DNA of 64,000 bases from a virus. This document shows, piece after piece, positions 16,522-24,384 of this stretch. The stretch lies in the IMG/VR virus record IMGVR_UViG_3300028361_000012, positions 62,001 through 126,000 of that record; one strand, 5' to 3'. The position numbers were made by a program, and so were the translations under genes. Each line of letters begins with the position of its first letter. Within the stretch, counting starts at the first letter, position 1. Under the pieces are notes generated by a model. It was not told where the DNA came from. It did no database searches and was given only the letters and a program-made list of their open reading frames with translations.

Positions 16522-17334
16522 ATGAGAAAGATTTTTATATATTGTTTAAAAGACCCAATTATTAATGATATTAGATATATTGGAAAAACTACTAATATGA
16601 AAAAAAGACTAAGGTCTCATATTAATAGGAGTAAGTATAACAAGTATCATTCAGCTATATGGATTAATTCAGTTATAAAAAAAGGATTAGTTCCAAAAAT
16701 AGAGTTAATTGAAGAATGTGGCAAAAATAATTGGCAGGAGCGAGAAAGATATTGGATTAAATATTATAGTGGTTTGTTTGATTTAACTAATCATTTAGAA
16801 GGTGGAGAAGGTGGTGCAACCTATGGAAGAATTGGAATACCATGGAGCAAACAGCAGTATATTAACAATAAAAAAGCAAGATTTGGTTTAAAAATAAATC
16901 AAAACGATAAAAATGGAAATAGGAAAAAGGCTATTAGAAAACATTTTGATTCTATTAAAAAACCAATTTTGCAATATAATTTGGAGGGAAACTTTATTAA
17001 AGAATGGGAATCTGCTGTTGATGCTGGAGAAAAATTAAACTTAAGTCATTCTAATATAACTCAAGTTTGTAAAGGAAATGGTTATAGATGTAGTGAGTTT
17101 ATGTGGATATATAAAGATGGAAAAGTTAAAATAAAAATTGATAAATATATTGAGCCTCCTAAACATAATATTTTAGAAGTAATTCAGTTTGATAATAGCA
17201 GTGAATTTATTAATGATTTCAAAAGCATTAGTGATGCATCTAATTCAACTGGAATTAAAAAAACAAGTATTGTAAATTGTTTAAAAGGAAGAAGTAAAAC
17301 TTCTGGTGGATTTATTTGGAAATATAAAAATTAA
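16522..17334 (+). CDS. GIY-YIG homing endonuclease with NUMOD1-type repeats
   Basis: 270 aa. The N-terminal nuclease domain runs from FIYCLKDPIINDIRYIGKTT. Two C-terminal modules (ILQYNLEGNFIKEWESAVDA and VIQFDNSSEFINDFKSISDA, each followed by an I..CLKG/VCKG helix) are NUMOD1/IENR1 DNA-binding repeats. It sits right at the start codon of the following gene, consistent with insertion there. Codon choice is more AT-rich than in its neighbours. Confidence 0.88.
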   Translation: MRKIFIYCLKDPIINDIRYIGKTTNMKKRLRSHINRSKYNKYHSAIWINSVIKKGLVPKIELIEECGKNNWQERERYWIKYYSGLFDLTNHLEGGEGGATYGRIGIPWSKQQYINNKKARFGLKINQNDKNGNRKKAIRKHFDSIKKPILQYNLEGNFIKEWESAVDAGEKLNLSHSNITQVCKGNGYRCSEFMWIYKDGKVKIKIDKYIEPPKHNILEVIQFDNSSEFINDFKSISDASNSTGIKKTSIVNCLKGRSKTSGGFIWKYKN

Positions 17335-17338
17335 AAGA

Positions 17339-17689
17339 ATGGGAAGTAATGAGTTTGCATATTGGCTACAAGGAGCACTTGAGATGAATCCAGATATGCT
17401 TGAGAAAGGAATGACTCCTGAGCAGGTTAAAACTATTCAAGACCATCTTGACTTAGTGTTTGACAAAGTGACTCCAGACAGGTTTAGCCAAGATGATGCT
17501 AAGCCTTTTATTTATGATAATACAAAAACAGTTCCATGGAACGTTCCTCTTTGTGAAGACAGTGGAACAATACCGCTTCAGCAACCAGGTTCAACTTCTT
17601 TATTTTGTGCCACATTAAATCAAGATACTAAAGTTAAAAAATTAAAAAGAACTTCGAAGCCAAGAAGAAATTCTGGTGTTAAATATTAA
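17339..17689 (+). CDS. Conserved phage hypothetical protein (FAYWLQG family)
   Basis: 116 aa. The opening MGSNEFAYWLQGALEMNPD and the EQVKTIQDHLDLVF segment look like a small conserved phage protein. The start codon lies five bases after the upstream endonuclease stop, and the original start may be the orphan at 16457. Function unknown. Confidence 0.65.
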   Translation: MGSNEFAYWLQGALEMNPDMLEKGMTPEQVKTIQDHLDLVFDKVTPDRFSQDDAKPFIYDNTKTVPWNVPLCEDSGTIPLQQPGSTSLFCATLNQDTKVKKLKRTSKPRRNSGVKY

Positions 17690-17692
17690 CTC

Positions 17693-17962
17693 ATGAGAAT
17701 CAGGGGCAAATCAAATATTAAAAAGGAAGATATATTATTCTACAATTGTGTTGCAAGTGTTGCAAAAGACATTAGTAAAAGAATTGCGAATGAATTAACT
17801 CCAACTTTTATTGTTGATGAGGCTATTTCCTATTTTCAAGATAAAGAAGAGTTTGAAATTTGTCAAATTATAAAAAAGTTTTATGATGACAATCCTACGT
17901 TTTTTATAGTAGTATCAAGGGCTGAGTGGTTTGGAACTATGAGGTCGATTGAAAAAAAATAA
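17693..17962 (+). CDS. Hypothetical protein, 89 aa
   Basis: Not recognised; soluble and mixed-charge. It follows the previous gene by three bases and ends just before a Bacteroidota-type promoter. Confidence 0.55.
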   Translation: MRIRGKSNIKKEDILFYNCVASVAKDISKRIANELTPTFIVDEAISYFQDKEEFEICQIIKKFYDDNPTFFIVVSRAEWFGTMRSIEKK

Positions 17963-17969
17963 AAAAAGA

Positions 17970-18005
17970 TTTGATTTATTGAAACATTTGTTATAGATTT
18001 GCGTA
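17970..18005 (+). promoter_or_regulatory. Bacteroidota-type promoter
   Basis: TTTG at 17970 and TAGATTTG at 17994-18001, 20 nt apart, then CGTAG. It resembles the copies at 33617 and 48018, which also drive a short frame followed by tRNAs. Confidence 0.7.
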
Positions 18006-18020
18006 GAAGAAAACAATTAG

Positions 18021-18137
18021 ATGTCAGTAAATAGCACACACGCAAATTTAGAAGCCTTAGAAGGTTGGATGAAACAACTTAAAAAAGAAAAAGGTAAAGA
18101 CGATAATAAAAATAAAACACGAGGAAAGAAGAAATAA
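18021..18137 (+). CDS. Small basic protein, 38 aa
   Basis: MSVNSTHANLEALEGWMKQL followed by a Lys-rich tail, TAA at 18135. It lies 20 nt after the promoter. Not recognised. It occupies the same place as the short frames at 33711 and 48106: promoter, short frame, terminator, tRNAs. Confidence 0.5.
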   Translation: MSVNSTHANLEALEGWMKQLKKEKGKDDNKNKTRGKKK

Positions 18138-18278
18138 ACTTTTTTTCCTATATTTAGAAATAAGATGAAAACAGTAATAACAAATAGATGGTCCAGATGG
18201 AGTTCGAGTTCGAATAGAGCTACGGAAAGAACACTGGTATGTCAAAATGTTATGTAACGATACTGTTATAAAAATATT
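18138..18278 (+). other. Short region with two broken small frames
   Basis: An ATG at 18164 opens a 30-codon frame. A better-looking peptide (DGVRVRIELRKEHWYVKML) lies in another phase without a start. This could be a small gene with a one-base shift; support is weak. Confidence 0.25.
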
Positions 18279-18315
18279 TGAAACCCTGGTTCTTTTTGAA
18301 TTAGGGTTTTTTTTG
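18279..18315 (+). terminator. Rho-independent terminator before tRNA island
   Basis: AAACCCT/AGGGTTT hairpin and eight T directly before the first tRNA of the island. Confidence 0.65.
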
Positions 18316-18327
18316 TGCCAAAAAATA

Positions 18328-18417
18328 CGGAGGGGCAAGCAGAAAGTAGACGACTGCACTGGTTTTGAACCCCAGCGAGCTTAACGGCCTTGAGGGTTTG
18401 ACCCCCTCTCCCTCCGC
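18328..18417 (+). tRNA. tRNA-Ser(TGA)
   Basis: Class II tRNA with acceptor CGGAGGG/CCCTCCG, anticodon stem CTGG/CCAG with TGA, and a long variable arm. Confidence 0.75.
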
Positions 18418-18430
18418 AAAAAATAGAAAG

Positions 18431-18598
18431 ATGGAAAATTGTTTTGAAGAAATGACAGATTATTGTGAGAAAAATGGAATCAAATTTACAGTTGATACAG
18501 ACCCTTCTCCAGAAAAGGTGGCGAGAATCAAGGCATCAATTAAAAGGAAGGAAGAATTAAGAGAGTTCTTTATAAAACGTTATAAAGAAGAAAATTGA
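18431..18598 (+). CDS. Small hypothetical protein, 55 aa
   Basis: Starts at ATG 18431 after the Ser tRNA; the longer frame would overlap that tRNA. MENCFEEMTDYCEKNGIKFT then a charged helix. Not recognised. Confidence 0.6.
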   Translation: MENCFEEMTDYCEKNGIKFTVDTDPSPEKVARIKASIKRKEELREFFIKRYKEEN

Positions 18599-18602
18599 AA
18601 TA

Positions 18603-18693
18603 CGGAGGCGTGGCAGAGTCTGGTTTATTGCGCTGCTCTTGAAAAGCAGTGGCCCTGAAAGGGGTCCGCAGGTTCGAATCCTGCCGCCTCCGC
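18603..18693 (+). tRNA. tRNA-Ser(TGA)
   Basis: Acceptor CGGAGGC/GCCTCCG, anticodon arm CTGCT-CTTGAAA-AGCAG (TGA), variable hairpin GGCCC/GGGGTC, consensus T-arm. Confidence 0.88.
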
Positions 18694-18699
18694 AATATA

Positions 18700-18783
18700 C
18701 ACGGGGTTTGAAGTGTAGCTACACTGGAAATCTGAGGGGTCGCTCCCTTAAGATGAGTGAGGTTCGAATCCTCACCCCCGTGC
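18700..18783 (+). tRNA. tRNA-like gene, class II shape, isotype unclear
   Basis: Acceptor CACGGGG/CCCCGTG and T-arm GTGAGG-TTCGAAT-CCTCAC are clean. The interior folds as GTGT/ACAC and GAGGG/CTCCC hairpins rather than a normal D-arm, so the anticodon is uncertain. Confidence 0.5.
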
Positions 18784-18787
18784 AACT

Positions 18788-18872
18788 GGTAGGTTACTCA
18801 AATGGTAAAGAGGCCTGTTTGCTAAACAGGTAGCCCCGAAAGGGAACATGGGTTCGAACCCCATATCTACCG
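18788..18872 (+). tRNA. tRNA-Ser(GCT)
   Basis: Acceptor GGTAGGT/ATCTACC, anticodon arm CCTGT-TTGCTAA-ACAGG, variable arm CCCC/GGGA, consensus T-arm. Confidence 0.88.
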
Positions 18873-18897
18873 CCAAGAGGGAAGACATGGTTCCCTT

Positions 18898-18970
18898 GGA
18901 TTCATAGCTCAACTGGATAGAGCGGCTCTTGCAAAGGGGTTGGTTGCAGGTTCAAATCCTGCTGAATCCA
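18898..18970 (+). tRNA. tRNA-Cys(GCA)
   Basis: Acceptor GGATTCA/TGAATCC, D-arm GCTC/GAGC, loop TTGCAAA (GCA), T-arm GCAGG-TTCAAAT-CCTGC. The anticodon stem is weak. Confidence 0.72.
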
Positions 18971-18978
18971 CAAAAATA

Positions 18979-19069
18979 CGGAGAGGTGGCCGAGTGGTTG
19001 AAGGCGGCACCCTGCTAAGGTGTTATACTGGGAAACTGGTATCGAGAGTTCGAATCTCTCTCTCTCCGC
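18979..19069 (+). tRNA. tRNA-Ser(GCT)
   Basis: Acceptor CGGAGAG/CTCTCCG, anticodon arm GCACC-CTGCTAA-GGTGT, long variable arm, consensus T-arm. Confidence 0.85.
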
Positions 19070-19078
19070 CATATTAAT

Positions 19079-19165
19079 GGAAGTATACTCAAATGGTAAA
19101 GAGGATAGCTTGGAAAGTTATTAGGCCCCGCAAGGGGTGCATGGGTTCGAGCCCCATTACTTCCG
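19079..19165 (+). tRNA. tRNA-Ser(GGA)
   Basis: Acceptor GGAAGTA/TACTTCC, loop TTGGAAA (GGA), variable hairpin CCCC-GCAA-GGGG, T-arm ATGGG-TTCGAGC-CCCAT. Confidence 0.85.
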
Positions 19166-19171
19166 CAAAAT

Positions 19172-19245
19172 GGCTCCGTGGCGCAACTGGATAGCGCATC
19201 AGGTTTCTACCCTGACGGTTATAGGTTCGAATCCTATCGGAGTCA
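19172..19245 (+). tRNA. tRNA-Arg(TCT)
   Basis: Acceptor GGCTCCG/CGGAGTC, anticodon arm TCAGG-TTTCTAC-CCTGA, T-arm ATAGG-TTCGAAT-CCTAT. Confidence 0.88.
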
Positions 19246-19342
19246 CATATATGTTTGCAAGTCGATTATGCATAGGTGTAAAACAATTTATCATTAGTAA
19301 TCGGTTTGTTAAAAATATTTATATTTATAATAAAATTATAAT

Positions 19343-19916
19343 ATGAAATACAATAAAGAAGAATTATATCAGTTAATTATAGTTGAAAAATTATCTTATA
19401 CTGAAGTGGCTAAAAAATATAAAGTTTCTGATACAACAATAAGGAGAAATGCTATTAAATTAGGTATTGTGTTAGAGAAAAAGAAAGAAGTTTAATTCTG
19501 AGCATGTGCCACATAATAAAGGAATAAAAAAAGAGGTAAACTGTCTTAATTGTAATGAAGAGTTTAAATTAACAACTCATTATAATCAAAAGTTTTGTGG
19601 TAAAATATGTGAAAAAAAATATAAAAAGAATAAATTTTATGAAAATTACTTAAATAATCAAAGTGATTTTTGTTATGTTAGAAATATGCATTTTATTAAA
19701 TCTCACATATTAAAAGAACAAGAAAATAGATGTGATATATGTAATAATTCCAATACTTGGAATGATAAGGAAATTGTTTTTATTTTAGACCATATAGATG
19801 GAGATGCTGGTAATAATTTAAGAAATAATTTACGATTAATTTGTCCTAATTGCGATTCACAGTTAGATACATATAAATCAAAGAATAAAAATTCTGCAAG
19901 AAAAAAAGATATTTAG
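19343..19916 (+). pseudogene. Frameshifted HTH-HNH homing endonuclease
   Basis: ATG 19343 encodes a helix-turn-helix (EVAKKYKVSDTTIRRNAIKL) and stops at about 19495. The second part, FNSEHVPHNKG then zinc pairs CLNCNEEF...CGKICEKKY and an HNH core (CDICNN...FILDHIDGDAGNN...LICPNCDSQ), continues in another phase. Related endonucleases join these parts without a break, so one base has been lost or gained near 19480-19495. The HNH part ends in TAG. It lies within a tRNA island. Confidence 0.7.
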
Positions 19917-19938
19917 AAAAATAAAGTTATAAAAATAA

Positions 19939-20021
19939 GCACCAGTAGCCGAGGCATTTTTCTAAATTGCTATCCGTAATTGCAGCTGAAAATGTGGGTT
20001 GGAATCCCGCCTGGTGTACCA
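19939..20021 (+). tRNA. tRNA-like gene with encoded CCA, isotype unclear
   Basis: Acceptor GCACCAG/CTGGTGT followed by ACCA, and T-arm GTGGG-TTGGAAT-CCCGC. The anticodon arm does not fold normally. The next about 85 nt (20025-20108) contain a CCAGG/CCTGG hairpin but no convincing tRNA. Confidence 0.45.
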
Positions 20022-20110
20022 AAGATGTGAGTAATGTTGTAAAAGAACGTTCATCAGAGCATACCGCTTAGGCGGAACCAGGAGCAGAACCTGGCTTGCT
20101 TGCATCACTT

Positions 20111-20184
20111 GGCCTTGTAGCTCAACTGGACAGAGTTTTTGTTTCCTAAACAAAAGGTTGCGAGTTCGAATCTCGCTAAGGCCT
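20111..20184 (+). tRNA. tRNA-Arg(CCT)
   Basis: Acceptor starts GGCCTTG, anticodon arm TTTGT-TTCCTAA-ACAAA (CCT), T-arm GCGAG-TTCGAAT-CTCGC. Confidence 0.85.
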
Positions 20185-20234
20185 CAGAGTTATAGCTCAA
20201 AATGAAATAATATTTTTTTTTCATATTTATTAGT

Positions 20235-20732
20235 ATGGAAAAAGAGTTGTTAAAAAAGTCGGTTGATAAAAAAATGACCACAAGACAAATGGGTTATGAA
20301 TTTAATTTAAGTCAGACTACAATTAGGTATTGGCTTAAGAAGTATGAATTAAAAAGTAAGAGCAGAGAAAAAACAGAAAGAGTGTGTCCGAGATGTAGCA
20401 AAGAAAAGAAGTTGGTAGAATTTTATCAAAGAAAAGGAAAGGCTGGAGCATCATCATATTGCAAGCCTTGTACTAACGAGCAAACAGTTGAAAGGCAAAG
20501 GGGGTTTAAAATTATTGCAGTTAAATATAAAGGAGGGTGTTGTGAAAAGTGCGGATATGATAAATATTGTGGAGCATTGGAATTTCATCATCTCGACCCG
20601 AAAGAAAAAGATTTTCAACTGGGTGGAATTAAACTTTTAAAATTAACTGATTCTGTAAAAAAAGAATTAGATAAATGCATTTTAGTATGTTCAAATTGTC
20701 ATAGAGAAATACATGGAGGGATAATTGATTAA
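20235..20732 (+). CDS. HTH-HNH homing endonuclease
   Basis: 165 aa. An N-terminal HTH (TTRQMGYEFNLSQTTIRYWL), a zinc finger (CPRCSKEKKL...CKPC) and a C-terminal HNH domain (CCEKCGYDKYCGALEFHHLD...CILVCSNCHREIH). The gene at 48447 has the same HNH domain. Free-standing, inside a tRNA island, starting 50 nt after tRNA-Arg(CCT). Confidence 0.88.
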   Translation: MEKELLKKSVDKKMTTRQMGYEFNLSQTTIRYWLKKYELKSKSREKTERVCPRCSKEKKLVEFYQRKGKAGASSYCKPCTNEQTVERQRGFKIIAVKYKGGCCEKCGYDKYCGALEFHHLDPKEKDFQLGGIKLLKLTDSVKKELDKCILVCSNCHREIHGGIID

Positions 20733-20764
20733 TGTTTGAGTCCTCCCTCGGTCACAAAATATAC

Positions 20765-20842
20765 GCAGGTGCATGCATTGGTGAGCTAAGCGGATTCCAA
20801 CCCCGTGTTAATTCTGTTCGGGTTCGAATCCTGACATCTGCG
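20765..20842 (+). tRNA. tRNA-Trp(CCA)
   Basis: Acceptor GCAGGTG/CATCTGC, anticodon loop TTCCAAC (CCA) on stem GCGGA/CCCGT, T-arm TCGGG-TTCGAAT-CCTGA. The variable region is long (about 11 nt). The anticodon arm is almost the same as that of the amber tRNA at 11284. Confidence 0.68.
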
Positions 20843-20844
20843 CA

Positions 20845-20894
20845 AAAGCCTCCAAACACGTTATATCAACACATAGCGTGTTTGGAGGCTTTTT
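20845..20894 (+). terminator. Strong terminator after tRNA island
   Basis: Perfect 15-bp stem AAGCCTCCAAACACG/CGTGTTTGGAGGCTT with T tract. Confidence 0.9.
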
Positions 20895-20927
20895 AAATTT
20901 TAACACTATTTATTATAAAATATAGAT

Positions 20928-21632
20928 ATGTGTAAAATAAAGAAATGTCCAAAATGTAATGTTAAAAGAACTATAGATGATTTTTCTAAAAACAAAAGCA
21001 AGAAAAGCGGCTTATCGTCAATTTGCAAGTCTTGTCATAAAAAATATAGGCACAAGCATTATTTAGAAAACAAACTTAAAGTGCTAAAGCAGGTTGGTGA
21101 GTATAGAAATAGTGATACTATAAATAAAAGTCATTTAAACAAATACGAATCTTTAAAGAATATTTATCCAAACATTACTATTAATCACATTAAATCTAAT
21201 AGAATACATCCTGTATCATGTTATATTTGTGGTAAAGAATACTTTAAAAGCAAAAAAGACATTAAAGATAAAAACACCTGTTCAAGTAAGTGTTTTGGCG
21301 CCCTAGCCTTCAATCCTTTTTCTTGTTATTTACAAGGAGTAATTCAAAGGTCTAAGAAAAAAGGTTATGAGTGTGATTTGGATAGTAAATATTTAGAAGT
21401 ACTATTTGATGAGCAGAATGGGTTGTGTGGAATTACAGGTATATCTATTAAATTGCCTAATAGAGAAAGTGATACTAAGATTTATGAAACAGCTTCTTTA
21501 GATAGGGTTGATAACAAATTAGGCTATATAAAAAACAATGTTAGATGGGTTGTTTTGGGTGTTAACTATATGAAAAATAGACATTCTGATGAAGATTTAA
21601 TTATTTTAATTAATAAAATCAAAGAATCTTAA
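20928..21632 (+). CDS. HNH-type homing endonuclease with zinc fingers
   Basis: 234 aa. N-terminal zinc ribbon (CPKCNVKRTIDDF...CKSCHKKY), a second Cys pair (CYICGKEYF...CSSKC), then a divergent HNH-like core (GLCGITGISI...ETASLDRVDNKLGYIKNNVRWV). The Asp-Arg-Val-Asp plus Asn-Val-Arg pattern is typical of this nuclease group. A CACTATTTATTATAAA motif lies at 20905. Confidence 0.78.
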   Translation: MCKIKKCPKCNVKRTIDDFSKNKSKKSGLSSICKSCHKKYRHKHYLENKLKVLKQVGEYRNSDTINKSHLNKYESLKNIYPNITINHIKSNRIHPVSCYICGKEYFKSKKDIKDKNTCSSKCFGALAFNPFSCYLQGVIQRSKKKGYECDLDSKYLEVLFDEQNGLCGITGISIKLPNRESDTKIYETASLDRVDNKLGYIKNNVRWVVLGVNYMKNRHSDEDLIILINKIKES

Positions 21633-21689
21633 CCGCCATATGCGCAAAGAAGTTCTTGATTATAAATATATTTTTTATTATATTATTAT

Positions 21690-21959
21690 ATGAGAAACAC
21701 ATGTCAAAAACACAAGAAAGAAGTTGAGAAATACGATGGCACAATAAATGAGCTTGCTGATGACATCAGTAATCTTCATTATAAATCTTTAGAACATTTA
21801 TTAGATAGATTATCTGGAAAACTATTCCTCGACTCAATGGAAGATACGAAGGGTGGACGAAATAGGTTGGCCAAAGCTCTAAACGAAGCTTCAAAAGAAG
21901 TTGGAAAAGCAAAGAAGAGTGTGGAGGAGGCTTGTATAATCAGCAAGCCTTATATGTAA
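21690..21959 (+). CDS. Conserved phage hypothetical protein
   Basis: 89 aa, helical. KYDGTINELADDISNLHY and the later repeated KALNEASKEVGKAKKSVEEA segment suggest a small conserved phage protein. Function unknown. Confidence 0.65.
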   Translation: MRNTCQKHKKEVEKYDGTINELADDISNLHYKSLEHLLDRLSGKLFLDSMEDTKGGRNRLAKALNEASKEVGKAKKSVEEACIISKPYM

Positions 21960-22013
21960 AAAAACATGGTTTAGTAGGTAATTTTCCTTAATTAAAAACT
22001 ATACATTTGCATT

Positions 22014-22388
22014 ATGAAGAAGATAAAGCCGTTTAGGGTATATCGAAATCTACACAAGGGAAATTTCTCAATTCAATCGTATCTCCAGGAGAGGCGTGGC
22101 TACCGTGTGACCGATAGAGTCTCTGTTGCGATGCTTGAAAACTGCAACTTCAAGATATATGAAGCTGGAAGGCAGAAAGTTATTAGAGACAAGAGAAAAG
22201 GTGTTCACGCTTATGTTGAGCCTTGTTCTTATAGGTGTCTTGACGAAAGAATGGATGTTTCTAAGTTTAGAGAAATATACTATAACCCATATAAGCACGA
22301 CTCTTTCGTGTATAAGGATACTTTAGAAAAAGTAGAAAATGTAGCCAGAGTATTGGCGCAAGATAACAAGCTTTATGATGCTAAATAG
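22014..22388 (+). CDS. Conserved phage hypothetical protein
   Basis: 124 aa. KPFRVYRNLHKGNFSIQSY and RQKVIRDKRKGVHAYVEP mark a conserved phage protein of unknown function, basic and possibly RNA- or DNA-binding. It ends at TAG, and the TAG is part of a small hairpin (TAGGAT-TTTT-ATCCTA). Confidence 0.7.
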   Translation: MKKIKPFRVYRNLHKGNFSIQSYLQERRGYRVTDRVSVAMLENCNFKIYEAGRQKVIRDKRKGVHAYVEPCSYRCLDERMDVSKFREIYYNPYKHDSFVYKDTLEKVENVARVLAQDNKLYDAK

Positions 22389-22402
22389 GATTTTTTATCC
22401 TA
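22386..22402 (+). terminator. Short hairpin over a TAG stop
   Basis: TAGGAT/ATCCTA stem containing the TAG of the preceding gene. A CCTATTTATA motif overlaps its end and precedes the leader-bearing gene at 22422, so this may also be promoter sequence. Confidence 0.4.
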
Positions 22403-22421
22403 TTTATATTAAAGCTTGATT

Positions 22422-22763
22422 ATGGAAAAAAATCTTAGAAAAATAGTATCAGAAGAAATAGCTAAATTTATTAGTGAGGATTATGACTATGCTGCAGAAG
22501 AAAGGCAGTATCATGACCGTCAGGACTATGAGGCTTTTGAGGCCCAAGTTTCAGCTGGTCTATCATTCATGCAAGATATTCAGGGTTCATCGAAAAAAGT
22601 TAAAGAGCAATTAGGTTTGTCTGGAACAAACCCAGAAGTTGACAAACATCTAAGCGAGGCATTGAAGCACATAAACGAAGCAGTACAAAGTTATTTTAAA
22701 ACATCATCTCCAGAAGTTAAGTCAGAAGTGGCTAAAAGACTTGGGGAAGTTAACATTGATTAA
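22422..22763 (+). CDS. Leader-bearing protein, probable capsid-targeted (1)
   Basis: 113 aa. N-terminus MEKNLRKIVSEEIAKFISED is a variant of the leader shared by nine proteins here. The rest is acidic and helical, not recognised. First of four consecutive genes with this leader, spaced by 2-3 nt or overlapping. I infer packaging into the capsid core. Confidence 0.7.
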   Translation: MEKNLRKIVSEEIAKFISEDYDYAAEERQYHDRQDYEAFEAQVSAGLSFMQDIQGSSKKVKEQLGLSGTNPEVDKHLSEALKHINEAVQSYFKTSSPEVKSEVAKRLGEVNID

Positions 22764-22765
22764 AC

Positions 22766-23377
22766 ATGGATATTAAGAAAATTATACAACAAGAAATTAG
22801 GAAAGCTCTAAATGAGAACTATCCAGCAGGAGCTCAGTACGATTCATCTGCACCATGGAACCAAACTGACAACACAAGAAAGGGAAATACTGCAAGCGAA
22901 ATAAGCTTTGAAGTAATCTGGTATGCAGGTAATGCTGGTTTTGCAATTGTAAAAGATAAAAAAGGAAGACTTTATGTCTACAACACTGAGTTAGAAGATA
23001 ATGATGATTATGCAGAATATGCAGATAGAGAGGAGGCTTTTAATGGATATGATGAAGACGGAATGCCTGATGTTGATTTAGGCGATTGGGAACTTGATGG
23101 TGATGTTATAGAAAACTACATTAACGACAATCTAAAATACATAAGAGTAGGAAAAGGTCTTGATGATTTTGAAAGTGGTGATTACGAAGCTGCTGAAATT
23201 GATGACGAAATTAAGCAGGACTTAATGGGTACTGCAAAGTATGTAAGCGACATAAGAGCTAAGCAGTCTCTTTTAGATATTCTTGGAGGAATCAATGAGG
23301 TTGCTGAAAAGATTGTAGATACTCCAACAATGGATACTCCAACTGGAACCTTATTTACAATAAGTGTTGGTGAATAA
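22766..23377 (+). CDS. Leader-bearing protein, probable capsid-targeted (2)
   Basis: 203 aa. The leader MDIKKIIQQEIRKALNEN is followed by a very acidic protein (DDYAEYADREEAFNGYDEDG). Not recognised. It begins two bases after the previous stop. Confidence 0.72.
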   Translation: MDIKKIIQQEIRKALNENYPAGAQYDSSAPWNQTDNTRKGNTASEISFEVIWYAGNAGFAIVKDKKGRLYVYNTELEDNDDYAEYADREEAFNGYDEDGMPDVDLGDWELDGDVIENYINDNLKYIRVGKGLDDFESGDYEAAEIDDEIKQDLMGTAKYVSDIRAKQSLLDILGGINEVAEKIVDTPTMDTPTGTLFTISVGE

Positions 23378-23379
23378 TA

Positions 23380-24384
23380 ATGGATATAAGAAAGCTAATA
23401 AGGGAAGAGGTTCAAAAGACCGTGTTGAGCGAATCTTATTATAAGGGTTATGCTTCAGTTCCTGTACCTACAACTTTCAACCACTTAAAGTGGGATTTTA
23501 ACACAAATCAAAAATATTACCTACAAGAACTTTGTGAGGTTGACCCAAAGTCTATTACTGAGTCAAACATCAAAGGTGCATCAAAGTTTCTCGGCATTCC
23601 AGAAATGAATGTTAAGTCAATTATAAATACCTACAATTCATACGACCCGAAGAGTGAAAGCGTGATTGAGAGCTCTCAAGCTGAAGATTCTTCATTTAGA
23701 GTTGGCGGAAAAGCAGCAACCCTTCATGACATAGGAGTTGATAATATTGACAGACTTCCAGTGAGAGCGAGTAGGACCACATATCCAATGCAAGACAATA
23801 TGACCCAACTTGAAAAGAAGACAATGGGTTACGCAATCAAAAAAAACAGACTTCTTGATAGGAGTGGAAAACCTTCTGGTAAGGAGCAGTTTTATGAATC
23901 AGTTCACACATCTCTTATGATGTATTTGTTTTGTGAAGTGAAACCAAAGGATATAAAGTTAAATCATAGAAACCAAATTCAAATAGACCAAGAGTCAGTC
24001 CTTCTTGAAGGCGAGAGCTTTAATATGGAAAATCACACCTATAGAAGAGTGAATGATTTACTTAAGAGTTTTAATACTTTGTTTAATACAAACTTTAGAA
24101 TAGCGGAGCATGTTGACCTTTCTGAAACTAAAAGCAAGTGTCATAGAACCATGGTTGAGCATTTTGGAATAGCTGATGATAAACTTTTTTGGTGCAAAGA
24201 AGCTAAGTCTTGGATTGGTCCAGGAAGCGCAAGTTACCAAAAATTAAGAGAAGAATACATTAGAATGCAAGGTCAACAAATGGCAATGCCAGATATTCCT
24301 AAGGTTAATCACGAAGAGATGCTTAAGAAGTACTTCAACGGAGACTTAATAAGTTATAATCCTAATGCAGATTGGTTGTTATGA
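23380..24384 (+). CDS. Leader-bearing protein, probable capsid-targeted (3)
   Basis: 334 aa. Leader MDIRKLIREEVQKTVLSE, then a mixed globular protein that I do not recognise. The TGA overlaps the ATG of the next gene. Confidence 0.72.
   Translation: MDIRKLIREEVQKTVLSESYYKGYASVPVPTTFNHLKWDFNTNQKYYLQELCEVDPKSITESNIKGASKFLGIPEMNVKSIINTYNSYDPKSESVIESSQAEDSSFRVGGKAATLHDIGVDNIDRLPVRASRTTYPMQDNMTQLEKKTMGYAIKKNRLLDRSGKPSGKEQFYESVHTSLMMYLFCEVKPKDIKLNHRNQIQIDQESVLLEGESFNMENHTYRRVNDLLKSFNTLFNTNFRIAEHVDLSETKSKCHRTMVEHFGIADDKLFWCKEAKSWIGPGSASYQKLREEYIRMQGQQMAMPDIPKVNHEEMLKKYFNGDLISYNPNADWLL

Noticed and set aside
20025-20108. Another tRNA gene
   Set aside because: A CCAGG/CCTGG hairpin is present, but the loop is not a T-loop and the ends do not form a seven-pair acceptor.
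20185-20235. tRNA split by the HNH gene at 20235
   Set aside because: AGAGTTATAGCTCA upstream and TTTGAGTCCTCCCTCGGTCA downstream look like tRNA halves, but their acceptor ends do not pair.
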